NCBI GenBank assembly: GCA_015075445.1
Contig: JABTUJ010000011.1
Coordinates: forward strand, 1 to 64,000
Length of the DNA: 64,000 nt
Reading direction: 5' to 3'
Origin: Verrucomicrobiales bacterium
Lineage (GTDB): Bacteria; Verrucomicrobiota; Verrucomicrobiia; Limisphaerales; J093
Made by a program: the position numbers and the translations under genes
Shown here: positions 8,553 through 17,302 of the stretch, one piece after another
Layout of the letters: each line of letters begins with the position of its first letter
How positions within the stretch are numbered: position 1 is the stretch's first letter
The notes under the pieces: model-generated
Databases searched by the model: none
Seen by the model: the letters and a program-made list of their open reading frames with translations, nothing else
What the model was told of the DNA's origin: nothing

Positions 8553-8880
8553 GGCTGGATCGCCAACGTGCGTTGGACCGTGGAGGGCGCCGCCCGTTCA
8601 ATCAAGCTCCATCGCAGCTCCATCGCAGCCGACCGGAAGCCGGCCGTGCACACCAGGGACACGAGGGACACAGAGGAATGAGACTGCCCACCGGTCCGCG
8701 CCCCTCCGCCCGACTGCCTCTCTCCCTCCCTACCCTCTGTGTCCTTCGCGCCTCTGTGCTTTCCGCGACGCGCTCTAGGCATCAGGAGCTCTGAGGTTTC
8801 GCCGCTTGAAGTTTCGCGGTTGTTTGGGTATGAACCCGACCATGGCGCGGCGGTTGTCCAGTCCCGCAAGGTGGTTTCCC
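8553..8880. other. intergenic gap with split inverted repeat
   Basis: No gene seen in these 328 bases between two divergent genes. An 11-base perfect inverted repeat (GGACACAGAGG, 8666-8676, with 8734-8744) lies in word-like sequence of CTCTGTG and GGGACAC units. The promoters of the leftward exoD-like gene and the rightward beta-helix gene should lie here but were not identified. Confidence 0.5.
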
Positions 8881-11800
8881 ATGAATACGCGTCGACGTTG
8901 GGTCCGCTGGTTGTCCGCACTCCCGCTGCTGGGGTTGCTCGTTGGTCCTGGTCTCGTTGCGGCGACGCTCCATGTCCGGGTGGACGGGGACGACACACGG
9001 GCTGGGGTGGACTGGGAGACGGCAGTGCAGACCGTGGGTCGCGCGGTGGCGCTGGCGGCGGACGGCGACGAGTTGTGGGTGGCACAGGGTACCTACACTG
9101 AACGCCTCACGGTGACGAAGGGCCTGGCGTTGTACGGCGGGTTTGGGGGGCACGAGCGTGCGCGCGAGGAACGTCAACCGGCGGTGTATCGCACGATCCT
9201 CGACGGCGCCTACGGCGGGGTGGTGGTGAGCCTGCGCGGCAGCGGGTCGCCCCGCGTGGTGGACGGGTTCATCATCCAGCAGGGCCGCGGCGCCGGCATC
9301 ACCTGCCAGGAGACGGCCTTCGTCATTCGCGGCAACGTGACCCGGGCGAATCTCTACAGCCAGACCCTGGGCTACGGTGGCGGGATTCACGTCGGTTACA
9401 CGCCGACGAACCTCACGGCGGTGATCGAGGCCAATGTCATCCAGGACAATTACACCCTCGACGGCGGCGGGATTGCGTGCATCGACGCCTCGCCCCAGAT
9501 CATCGGCAACTGGATCCTCTGGAACACCGCCGCGCAGAACGGGGGGGGCATCAGTTGCTGGCGCAACGCCTCCCCGCGCATTACCCACAACCTCATCCTC
9601 GGCAACATGGCCTCGCTGAAGGACGAGGGCATGGCGGTCCCGGTCGGCGGCGGGGGGATCTTCGCGACGGCGGATGACCTGGACGGCCGGCCGCACCCCA
9701 CCGCGGTCAGTTCGCCGGTGCTATTCAACAACGTGATCGCGGCCAACGGCGGGCGGAATGGAGGCGGGATTGTCCTGATCGACGCCAACGGCGGTGTGCC
9801 CGTGGTGGTCAACAACACCGTGGTGGCCAACAACGGGTCTGGCATCCTCTGGGGCAGTTCGCAACTGGTCCCGATCGCCCCCGTCCTCCGCAACAACCTC
9901 GTCGCGTTCAACCCTTGGGGACTGGAGCAAGCCGCCGGCACGCCTACCAACGCGGTGATTGAGTTCAACTGCGTCTACGGCAATCGCGTCCACTCCCTGG
10001 GCGGCGACTACAAGGGATTGCCCTCGCAGGCAGGACAGAACGGCAACATCGCCGCGGACCCGCAACTGGCCCAGCTTCAGCGCATGAACTTCCATCTGCA
10101 GCCGACTTCGCCCTGCATCGACGCGGGCAAGACCACCGACGATCTCCGGGAGGCGCTGGATCTCGACGGCCAGGTGCGCGTTCGGGGGGGCGCGGTGGAC
10201 ATCGGAGCCGATGAGTCTGACGGGACGCTTTGGCCCGTGACGACGCGGGTCATCCACGTCAGCCCGGAAGGTGACGATGCGCGCGATGGTTCGAGCTGGG
10301 TCCAGGCCCGCCGGACCGTGCAGGCCGGGATTGACGCCGCCAAGGTGGGTGGTGCCGAGGTGTGGGTGAAGGCTGGCACGTACGCGGAACGCATCACCGT
10401 CCCTGCCTTCGTGTCGCTTTACGGCGGGTTTGCGGGGCAGGAGACCGAGCGATCGGCGCGCGATCCGGCGGCCCATCCGACCGTGCTGGACGGCGGGGGC
10501 ATTCCCGGGGTGGTGACAGTGCAGAACGCCGGTTTCCAGGTGTGCGAGGTGGACGGGTTCACGATCACCAAGGGCGGTCGGTTCAGCGGCGGCAATCCCT
10601 TTGCCAAGTACGGCATCGGCGGACTGGGCGGGGGGATGCGGGTGGTGGTCTCCAGCCCGCTCATCGCGAATAATCTCATCACCCGTAACTCGGTGGCCAT
10701 CGACACGAACACTCCACCGCCCGGCATCGCCTCGCACGGCGCCGGGATCTACTGCCGGCTGAGCTACGCGACGATCACCGGGAACACGATCACGGAGAAC
10801 GAGGTGCTCGATGACTTTGACGGCAGCGGGGGCGGCATCTTTCTCGCGTACTCGATGCCGGTCATCGAGGGAAACCGCATCACGCTTAACCACGCCGAAC
10901 AAGGTGCGGCCATCTTCAGCCAGGTGCTCTCCGCGCCGCAGATCCTGGGCAACCTGGTTCAGAGCAACACCATGTATGTGGCGCTGCCAGCCTACCAGGG
11001 ATCGTCCTTCGGCGCGATCACGGTCCAGCAGGCCCCCGACTTCCGGATCGAAGGCAACACGCTCGCCGGCAACACCGCCGCCGTCGGCGCCGCCCTGAAC
11101 CTGAGCGGCTGCCGGGCCGGGCGGGTGCAGAACAACGTCATCACGGGCAACCGCGCGTATGACCCCACCGCTTTTGGCGGCATGGCCGGGGGCATCTACC
11201 TCATGGTCACGGCGGATGCCGTCGAGCCGATCTACGTCGTCCACAACACCATCGTCGGGAATGTGGCTTCGAACATCTTCGGCGAGCAGGGGGGCGGCAT
11301 CGCCTTTGCCCTGCCGGCGGGCGCCGACCGGTTGGTCATCGCCAACAACCTCATCGTCTCCAACTCCTCGGGCCTCTACCAGAGCCCGACGCCGCTCCCA
11401 CCCGATGGCCGGGCCACGCTTGCCCACAATAACGTCTTCAACCTCGGAGCAGACCACCTGAACGTGTTGCCTGGCACCGAAGACTTCAGTGTTGCGCCCG
11501 GATGGGTGGATGCGGCGAACGGCGACTTCCGCCTCGCCCCGGATTCTCCCGGCATCGACCGCGGCACGGCTGCCTATACGGTCAGCGTGGATGCGGTCGG
11601 GACGCCGCGTCCGCTGGACGGTGACAACGACGGGACCGCGGCACCGGACGTGGGGGCTTTCGAGGTCGTTCATCCCGCCGCCGACTCTGACCACGACGGG
11701 ATGATCGACGTGTGGGAGATCGAGGTGTCGCTGGACCCGACCCGGGACGACGCCGCACTCGATCCCGACGCGGACGGCGCGGCCAACTTCGACGAATGGA

Positions 11801-12069
11801 TCGCCGGCACGCATCCGCGAGATGCGCGTTCGGTGCTGCGACTGACGATTCAGCGTGCAATGGAAGACGCCGTCGTCCGACTGCATTGGCCCAGTGTTCA
11901 GGGTCGCACGTACCGCGTGGAACATCGGGACAGCCTCCTGGACGCCTCGGGCTGGCAGGTGCTGGAAGGCGAATGGCTGGGGGCGGACGCGGAGCTGGTC
12001 GCCGAGGATCGGCTGCCGTCCGCGAGCGGCCGGTTCTATCGGCTGAGCGTGAGCCGCTCCAACCCGTAG
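8881..12069 (+). CDS. large secreted parallel beta-helix (pectin-lyase-fold) protein
   Basis: 1062 residues from the ATG at 8881, chosen because MNTRRRWVRWLSALPLLGLL is a good Sec signal peptide; the open frame begins 75 bases earlier. Two similar modules follow, each beginning with an HVxxxGDDxRxGxxW motif (about residues 30 and 430) and then many short right-handed beta-helix turns (NNVIAANGGRNGGGI type). Near residue 940 is a Ca-binding thrombospondin-3-like stretch (DSDHDGMIDVWEI, DPDADGAANFDEW). The end has a YRVEHRDSL beta-sandwich common in Verrucomicrobiota exoproteins. Such proteins usually bind or cleave polysaccharide. No catalytic set could be assigned. Confidence 0.85.
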   Translation: MNTRRRWVRWLSALPLLGLLVGPGLVAATLHVRVDGDDTRAGVDWETAVQTVGRAVALAADGDELWVAQGTYTERLTVTKGLALYGGFGGHERAREERQPAVYRTILDGAYGGVVVSLRGSGSPRVVDGFIIQQGRGAGITCQETAFVIRGNVTRANLYSQTLGYGGGIHVGYTPTNLTAVIEANVIQDNYTLDGGGIACIDASPQIIGNWILWNTAAQNGGGISCWRNASPRITHNLILGNMASLKDEGMAVPVGGGGIFATADDLDGRPHPTAVSSPVLFNNVIAANGGRNGGGIVLIDANGGVPVVVNNTVVANNGSGILWGSSQLVPIAPVLRNNLVAFNPWGLEQAAGTPTNAVIEFNCVYGNRVHSLGGDYKGLPSQAGQNGNIAADPQLAQLQRMNFHLQPTSPCIDAGKTTDDLREALDLDGQVRVRGGAVDIGADESDGTLWPVTTRVIHVSPEGDDARDGSSWVQARRTVQAGIDAAKVGGAEVWVKAGTYAERITVPAFVSLYGGFAGQETERSARDPAAHPTVLDGGGIPGVVTVQNAGFQVCEVDGFTITKGGRFSGGNPFAKYGIGGLGGGMRVVVSSPLIANNLITRNSVAIDTNTPPPGIASHGAGIYCRLSYATITGNTITENEVLDDFDGSGGGIFLAYSMPVIEGNRITLNHAEQGAAIFSQVLSAPQILGNLVQSNTMYVALPAYQGSSFGAITVQQAPDFRIEGNTLAGNTAAVGAALNLSGCRAGRVQNNVITGNRAYDPTAFGGMAGGIYLMVTADAVEPIYVVHNTIVGNVASNIFGEQGGGIAFALPAGADRLVIANNLIVSNSSGLYQSPTPLPPDGRATLAHNNVFNLGADHLNVLPGTEDFSVAPGWVDAANGDFRLAPDSPGIDRGTAAYTVSVDAVGTPRPLDGDNDGTAAPDVGAFEVVHPAADSDHDGMIDVWEIEVSLDPTRDDAALDPDADGAANFDEWIAGTHPRDARSVLRLTIQRAMEDAVVRLHWPSVQGRTYRVEHRDSLLDASGWQVLEGEWLGADAELVAEDRLPSASGRFYRLSVSRSNP

Positions 12070-12140
12070 GCTGAGGCCTCCGGACCTCTGGCGACGGCGT
12101 CCGCGGTGGCGGCGGGCTGTCCCTTGCGGGGCTTGACAGA

Positions 12141-12324
12141 CACCCAGAGTCGGACGTGGTCCGCTACCATGACATTGCCTTCACCTTCAGCCCGCCCATC
12201 GACTACTTCTATCTCGATGCCTTTCACGGGCCCGGTGATTCCGGAGCCTGCCCAGGCCAGTTGGATGGCGGCCCTCGGCCTGATCCTGTTCGGCCTCGCG
12301 CGGCGAGCGGGGAATCATCCGTAG
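12141..12324 (+). pseudogene. remnant of a PEP-CTERM protein (C-terminal sorting tail)
   Basis: In the frame ending at the stop at 12324 the tail reads PVIPEPAQASWMAALGLILF then GLARRAGNHP. This has a PEP-CTERM layout: PEP box, hydrophobic helix, basic end. The preceding 80 bases in another frame read VRYHDIAFTFSPPIDYFYLD, which looks protein-like. A frameshift near 12230 would join them. No longer ORF or start is present, so this is probably the relic of a larger exported protein. An orphan tail is also possible. Confidence 0.4.
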
Positions 12325-12810
12325 GCCGTACGGCCTGTCCTGGACCAGGGTACCCACCGTCCGACTGTGCTCGCCGCCCACACAGCGCGGCACACACCTG
12401 ACGCCCGTATCCTGCGTGCCGACGCTGCGGCATGCCAGACGCTGTCGACCATGGGCTCTTCGGCGCCTGGGCAAGAGATTCGGGGTTGGTGTGGCACTGA
12501 TTTCGGGGCGCTCCCATCGTGGCCGTGGCACGCCACCAGTAGGGCCACTCCGGGAACGGAGCATGACCCGCCGAAGGCCGATTCAAAGCGGGGTTCGCCC
12601 GGCCGTCGGAAGCACAACAGGGAAGCGAAGCCGGCACCAGCGGTGAAAACCCGATGAAGATGGGCAAATGGAGCTTGCCTTGGGTTCTGAGTCGGGGAGT
12701 ATCCCGGGCATCTGCCCAGTCACGAGTTTGGTGCTTTGTCGTCGACCACTGGCGGCCTGAGTTCCGGTGTGGCGGGGCAGACGAACAACCGACTCCCAAC
12801 CCAACCGACT
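12325..12810. other. intergenic gap, no gene recognised
   Basis: 486 bases with only overlapping shadow frames. It should contain the promoter of the LamG gene that starts at 12811. I saw no clear promoter, terminator or repeat. Confidence 0.4.
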
Positions 12811-15489
12811 ATGCATCTGCACCCAACACGAATCAGCGCGCTCCGCTTTTGGGCTGGCGCGCTCACGGCGTCAGCCACGCTGCTGGTCGCCGCTACGGTC
12901 CAGGCCGCGCTGAGCGACGGCCTCGTCTCTTACTGGCCGCTCGACGATGTGGTCGGGGCCAAGACACCCGATCTGGTCAGCGGCTACGACATGGAGCTAG
13001 CCAACCTGACGGCCGCCGATCTGGTGGACGGGAAACAGGGCAAGGCCTTCCAGTTCGACAACGCCCGCCAGACGATGCTTCGTCGCCTCAACAACCCGGG
13101 CGAACAGCTTCCCATCAACCAGCACCCGGCATTGACGATATCACTCTGGGTCAACGTCACCGGCACCGGGCTGAACGATCTGCGGATCTTCTCCGAGGGC
13201 AACACGGCAGACAACAATCCGCTGTTCAACCTGGGCACGGCCAACACGGGTGACAACGGCACGCTGGACTTCTTCTTCCGGCAGGCGGGGTGGACCGACG
13301 TCAATCACCTGCGCAGTGTGGGCGAGCCGCTGGATGGCACCTGGCATCACCTGGCGTTTGTCCAACAAGCGGATGGCAGCCGGGCGCTCTACATCGACGG
13401 GGTCTTGGATCCGGTCGAGATCCCGGCGAAGCCGGAGGGTGCGTGGCGCGTGAACACGACAACGATCGGCGGCATTTTGCGCGCGAACCCGACCCACTGG
13501 CTGACGGGGACGTTGGATGAGGTGGCGTTGTGGAAGCGGGCGCTCACGGTGGCCGAGGTGCAGCAGGTGTTCAACGAGGGCTTGGTGAGCGTCTTCCCGC
13601 CTTTGACCCGCGGCATGGTGGCCTACTGGCCGCTGGACGAGGTCTTCGGGACCAAGACACCCGATCTGGCCAGCGGCTACGACATGGAGCTAGCCAATCT
13701 CACCGCGGCCGACCTTGTGGGCGGCAAGTGGGGCAAGGCCTTCCAGTTCGATAACGCCCGCCAGACGATGCTCCGCCGCCTCAACAACGCCGGGGAGCAG
13801 CTCCCGATCAACCAGCATCCGGGCCTGAGCATTTCGATGTGGGTGAACGTGGTGGGCACTGGGCTGAGCGACTTGCGGATCTTCTCCGAGGGCAACACGG
13901 CGGACAACAATCCGCTTTTCAACCTGGGCACGGCCAACACGGGCGACAACGGCACGCTGGACTTCTACTTCCGGCAATCGGGGTGGACCGACGTCAACCA
14001 CCTGCGCAGTGTGGGCGAGCCGCTGGATGGGACGTGGCGCCATTTGGCGTTTGTCCAGCAGGAGGACGGCAGCCGGGGGCTCTACATCGACGGGGTCCTG
14101 GATCCGGTCGAGATCCCGGCCAAGCCGGAGGGTGCTTGGCGGGTGAACACGACGACCATCGGCGGCATCTTGCGCGCCAACCCGACGCACTGGCTGACCG
14201 GGCTGGTGGACGATGTGGCCTTGTGGAAGCGCGCCCTGAGTGAGGCTGAGGTCAAGTCATTGCATCAGAACGGCACGCCGGTGCCTTTTTCGGTGCCGCA
14301 GCCGTTGGCGATCCGGTCCTTCAAGTCCGATCTGCCCGCGGTTGCCGTGGGCGATTCCGCCTGGCTCCGCTGGGATGTTACCAAGAACGTCACCGTCGAG
14401 ATCGATCAGGGGGTCGGCGATGTGACGGCGCAGACGGTGTCCGGCTTGGGAGCCATCCAGGTTCCGATGACCAGCAGCCGCACGTTCACGCTGACGCTGA
14501 AGCGCGGTCTGGAAACGCTCACCGCTCAGACCACGGTGGCGGCCATTGCCGGCGTGGCCAACGGCTGGACGTTGGTCGACAACTTCGACCGTTATCCCGC
14601 GGGTCTGCTCAACGGGCAGGGCGGTTGGAGCGACTTGGATGCCACCGAGTTCCAAATCGTCGATGTGAGCGGCAACCGGATGGTCGGTTCTGCGGTCGGC
14701 GGCGCCACGGCGGTGCTCCGGCTCGGCCCGCTGCAAGTGGCCGAGGGACAGCAGAGGACGCTGTTCTTCCGCGTCTTTCAGACGGGGGATGAGTTCGAGC
14801 AGGCGCAGGGGATGGTGGCGCTGAGCGACCGCAACGTCCGCTTCGGTGGCGACGTCGGTGCGGCCGGCAACGACATCGGCCCGGGAGCCGTGGCCAGCAC
14901 GGAATGGGGTTTGGGACTGATGCTGGGCGGGGCCAACGGTGTCAACCAACCCCTCGATTTCGCCGGGCCGGTCCTCGCCTTCGAGACCGTCTACAACGTC
15001 TGGGTGGACATTACCAATGGACCGTTTCCCGCCGACAACAGTTCCACCGGTGATACCTATACCATCTACGTCGCCCAGGAAGGGACGGCCGCGCGCGAGG
15101 TCGTGTTGAGCGACTACACCTCGGCTCGGGGGCAAGGCGCGACGGATGTCGGCTTCGCGACCAAAGACCTCGACAAGCTGATTCTCGGGGCCCTCACGGG
15201 CACCAGCGCGACGACGAACCTGCTCTTCGACGACATTTACCTGAGCAAGTCCGGGTTCCTGACCACGGTGCCGCGTCCATTCGGTTTCACCACACCGGTG
15301 CCGCCGCCGGCGGAGGACATTATGCTCGAGATCACCCGTGAGGGTGCTCAGATCCGGATCACCTGGGGTGCCGGCGTCTTGGAGTCCGCCGCGCAGGTCC
15401 AGGGTCCCTGGGAGACCGTGGCGGGCGCCAGTTCGCCGTACACCGCCACGCCCAGTGCCGCGGCGCAGTTCTACCGCGCGAGGCAGTAG
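12811..15489 (+). CDS. secreted protein with tandem LamG (concanavalin-like) domains
   Basis: 892 residues from the ATG at 12811; the start was chosen because a signal peptide follows (LTASATLLVAATVQAALSDG). Two LamG modules begin GLVSYWPLDDVVGAKTPDL (near residue 36) and GMVAYWPLDEVFGTKTPDL (near 267) and are almost identical over 231 residues. Each contains the family strands WHHLAFVQQ or WRHLAFVQQ and ALYIDGVLDP or GLYIDGVLDP. A linker leads to another beta-sandwich (about residues 590-830) with a FDDIYLS motif. A short C-terminal domain ends in QFYRARQ, as in other Verrucomicrobiota exoproteins. The protein is probably a surface or secreted carbohydrate-binding protein. No enzyme motif is apparent. 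Confidence 0.85.
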   Translation: MHLHPTRISALRFWAGALTASATLLVAATVQAALSDGLVSYWPLDDVVGAKTPDLVSGYDMELANLTAADLVDGKQGKAFQFDNARQTMLRRLNNPGEQLPINQHPALTISLWVNVTGTGLNDLRIFSEGNTADNNPLFNLGTANTGDNGTLDFFFRQAGWTDVNHLRSVGEPLDGTWHHLAFVQQADGSRALYIDGVLDPVEIPAKPEGAWRVNTTTIGGILRANPTHWLTGTLDEVALWKRALTVAEVQQVFNEGLVSVFPPLTRGMVAYWPLDEVFGTKTPDLASGYDMELANLTAADLVGGKWGKAFQFDNARQTMLRRLNNAGEQLPINQHPGLSISMWVNVVGTGLSDLRIFSEGNTADNNPLFNLGTANTGDNGTLDFYFRQSGWTDVNHLRSVGEPLDGTWRHLAFVQQEDGSRGLYIDGVLDPVEIPAKPEGAWRVNTTTIGGILRANPTHWLTGLVDDVALWKRALSEAEVKSLHQNGTPVPFSVPQPLAIRSFKSDLPAVAVGDSAWLRWDVTKNVTVEIDQGVGDVTAQTVSGLGAIQVPMTSSRTFTLTLKRGLETLTAQTTVAAIAGVANGWTLVDNFDRYPAGLLNGQGGWSDLDATEFQIVDVSGNRMVGSAVGGATAVLRLGPLQVAEGQQRTLFFRVFQTGDEFEQAQGMVALSDRNVRFGGDVGAAGNDIGPGAVASTEWGLGLMLGGANGVNQPLDFAGPVLAFETVYNVWVDITNGPFPADNSSTGDTYTIYVAQEGTAAREVVLSDYTSARGQGATDVGFATKDLDKLILGALTGTSATTNLLFDDIYLSKSGFLTTVPRPFGFTTPVPPPAEDIMLEITREGAQIRITWGAGVLESAAQVQGPWETVAGASSPYTATPSAAAQFYRARQ
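12916..14274 (+). repeat. recent 693-bp in-frame tandem duplication
   Basis: Equivalent bases lie exactly 693 positions apart (for example GACATGGAGCTAGCC at 12988 and 13681), which is 231 codons. The copies remain nearly identical at DNA level, including synonymous sites, so the duplication or a gene-conversion event is recent. It creates the two LamG modules of the surrounding gene. Confidence 0.9.
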
Positions 15490-15515
15490 CGGCCACTGCC
15501 GCGCTTGAATCCCCA

Positions 15516-15549
15516 CAGGAACGGCCGGGCCCGGGTCCGGCCGTTCCTG
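15516..15549 (+). terminator. hairpin downstream of LamG gene
   Basis: A perfect 13-base stem CAGGAACGGCCGG (15516-15528) pairs with 15537-15549 around an 8-base loop, 26 bases after the LamG stop. Position and strength suit an intrinsic terminator, but no T run follows on the + strand. Confidence 0.5.
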
Positions 15550-15573
15550 GTCGGCCTGAAACCGCGACAGACT

Positions 15574-15702
15574 GTAGGCGCCGACGTGAGGAGGCGAAGG
15601 GTAATTCCCCAGCCCACAACGGCTCCTCACGTCGGCGCCTACGAGCCTTGGCCTCCTCACGTCGGCGCCTACGAGCCTTGGCCTCCTCACGTCGGCGCCT
15701 AC
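15574..15702. repeat. family-A inverted and tandem repeat cluster
   Basis: One inverted copy (15574-15594) faces three direct copies of CCTCACGTCGGCGCCTAC ending at 15642, 15672 and 15702. The last two have an exact 30-base period with spacer GAGCCTTGG. The cluster ends with AGCGGGTATGAGATTCCC, which matches, inverted, the flank at 4.64 kb and, direct, the tail at 7.84 kb. Confidence 0.85.
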
Positions 15703-15893
15703 AGCGGGTATGAGATTCCCGGGCTACGTGCTTAACCCCTCCCGGATCAAGGTCGGTCAGCTTCGCCCAGCAGGATGTCGGGCACCCCGCCGATGGGTCG
15801 GAGTCGTGGCTTGCGCGCGGCGACCGAGCGGGGCAACCTCCGCGCTTCCGCGCCGGCGAAGGCGGCAGGCCTCGGGTGCCGGGCGAATCCCTG

Positions 15894-16382
15894 ATGAGCG
15901 ATGTGCTTTGGTATGTGGCGCACGTGCGTCCGCGGTGCGAGAAGAAGCTGGTGGACTACTGCGCGCGTGAGGGTTTTCCGACCACGCTGCCCCTCTACCG
16001 CAGCGTGAAGAAGTACCGCGGGAAGACGGTGACCTTCCACAAGCCCTTGTTTCCGGGCTATGTCTTTCTGCGACTGGTGCCGACACAGCGGCAGTCGGTT
16101 TACCAGAGCGACTACGTGGCGAACCTGCTGGACGTGCCCGACCAGGCGGAGTTCGAGCACCAATTGAACGACATTCTGTTTGCCGTGGAACAGGAGGTCG
16201 AGGTCCGGTTGGCGCCGACGATCGGTCCCGGGGTCAAGGTGCGGATCAAGAGCGGGCCGCTGCAGGGCATCGAGGGCTGGGTCGAGAGCCGCAAAGGCAT
16301 GGTCGAGGTGCTGCTTCGCCTGGACTTCATCGGTCAGGCAGCCGCGGTGAAGATGGACGCGACGAACCTCGAGCTTAGCTGA
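15894..16382 (+). CDS. second NusG paralogue, orphan
   Basis: 162 residues from the ATG at 15894 (MSDVLWYVAHVRPRCEKKLV). The NGN domain has WYVAHVRPRCEKK and the signature LFPGYVFLRLVP near residue 50. A KOW-like motif follows (VKVRIKSGPLQGIEGWVES, about 112-130). It differs clearly from the copy at 1.8-2.3 kb and is closer to the UpxY-like antiterminators found near exopolysaccharide genes. Its stop overlaps the stop region of the convergent gene at 16375 by 8 bases, so it has no cotranscribed downstream partner here. Its target operon is not visible. It would bind RNA polymerase and modulate elongation. Confidence 0.85.
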   Translation: MSDVLWYVAHVRPRCEKKLVDYCAREGFPTTLPLYRSVKKYRGKTVTFHKPLFPGYVFLRLVPTQRQSVYQSDYVANLLDVPDQAEFEHQLNDILFAVEQEVEVRLAPTIGPGVKVRIKSGPLQGIEGWVESRKGMVEVLLRLDFIGQAAAVKMDATNLELS

Positions 16383-16971
16383 CGCCGGCGGTTTCCGCCG
16401 GGGGTGCACCGATCATCGCGGCGACGATGCCATTGAGTCGGAGGATGTTGCGACGCAGGGTGAGCACCGAGTGGCGGGGCCAGTAGCCGCCTTCGTCGCG
16501 GATCCGGATGGGCACGCCGAGTTCGCGCCAATGGGCGAGAATCTGAATCACCGTGAGGTGGCAGCGGAAGAAGTGGTCCCAGCCCCAGAGACCGGCGCCC
16601 TGGGTCTGGCAGGCCTGGCGCAGACGCCAACCGGTGCCGACCTTGGTGGGTAGATCACGGCCTCGATGGCGGACGGCGGCCGGGTAGCGGCAAAGGCCCA
16701 ACAAGAGCGGTTCGCACCCCTGACCCACGGTCACCGTGAACAGATGACCGGCAGCCGGGGGAACGTTCAGGTGCGTGGCGCCGCCCCGCACGGGGGGCAC
16801 GACAACCCATTCGTGCGCGAGGGGAGTGTCAGGCCGCACCTGCTCGAGGTGGCTGACGGACTCGACTTCGGCCTCAACAGCGAAGGTGCGGGCACGGGCG
16901 GCGAGGTCGGCGACGTCGTCGTCGCTGAGCGGGGTGCGGGTGGCGAGCGTGTAATGGATGGTGAGAGCCAT
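16375..16971 (-). CDS. conserved-looking protein of unknown function
   Basis: 198 residues from the ATG at 16971 (MALTIHYTLATRTPLSDDDV). No family is recognised. The opening resembles a small alpha/beta protein with a helix DDVADLAARARTFA. The middle has HLFTVTVGQGCEPLLLGLCR and a Trp/His-rich stretch GAGLWGWDHFFRCHLTVI. There is no signal peptide or membrane segment. It is convergent with, and overlaps by 8 bases, the NusG paralogue. Codon use matches its neighbours, so it is probably a real gene. Confidence 0.6.
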   Translation of the reverse strand: MALTIHYTLATRTPLSDDDVADLAARARTFAVEAEVESVSHLEQVRPDTPLAHEWVVVPPVRGGATHLNVPPAAGHLFTVTVGQGCEPLLLGLCRYPAAVRHRGRDLPTKVGTGWRLRQACQTQGAGLWGWDHFFRCHLTVIQILAHWRELGVPIRIRDEGGYWPRHSVLTLRRNILRLNGIVAAMIGAPPAETAGVS

Positions 16972-17302
16972 GGTATCGGGAGCACTTGCGCGCTCTTACA
17001 TTCCCCACGCAGGGTCGGGCCCGGGCCATCCTTGCGGACAGGGCCCTTCGTTGCATCAGTGGGACGTGCCTCCTTTGGTTCGCCGTCCCGACCGACCCGA
17101 CCACCACATGCGAAACCATGAGGCGAGATTACGCCTCGGATGGACGTTTGACCACCCGGGCGCTCTCGTAAGTCAAGGCGCGTAGCGGGGGCGGGGGAAG
17201 GGCGCGAACGATTGCCGGCGCCGTCGGGCGAGCGGCACCCAGGGGGGGATCGGAGCGCGCCGGCCGGTTTGACGGAGGGCCTTTATCGTTCAGAATCCCC
17301 TT
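16972..17302. other. intergenic region between divergent genes
   Basis: 331 bases with no supported gene. It holds a small perfect hairpin (GAGGCG 17120-17125 with CGCCTC 17132-17137). Promoters for the leftward unknown gene and the rightward propeller gene should lie here but are not clear. Confidence 0.4.

Noticed and set aside
9721..11925. A 734-residue leftward open frame
   Set aside because: It lies opposite the beta-helix gene and has no domain; it is a mirror of the repetitive high-GC coding strand.
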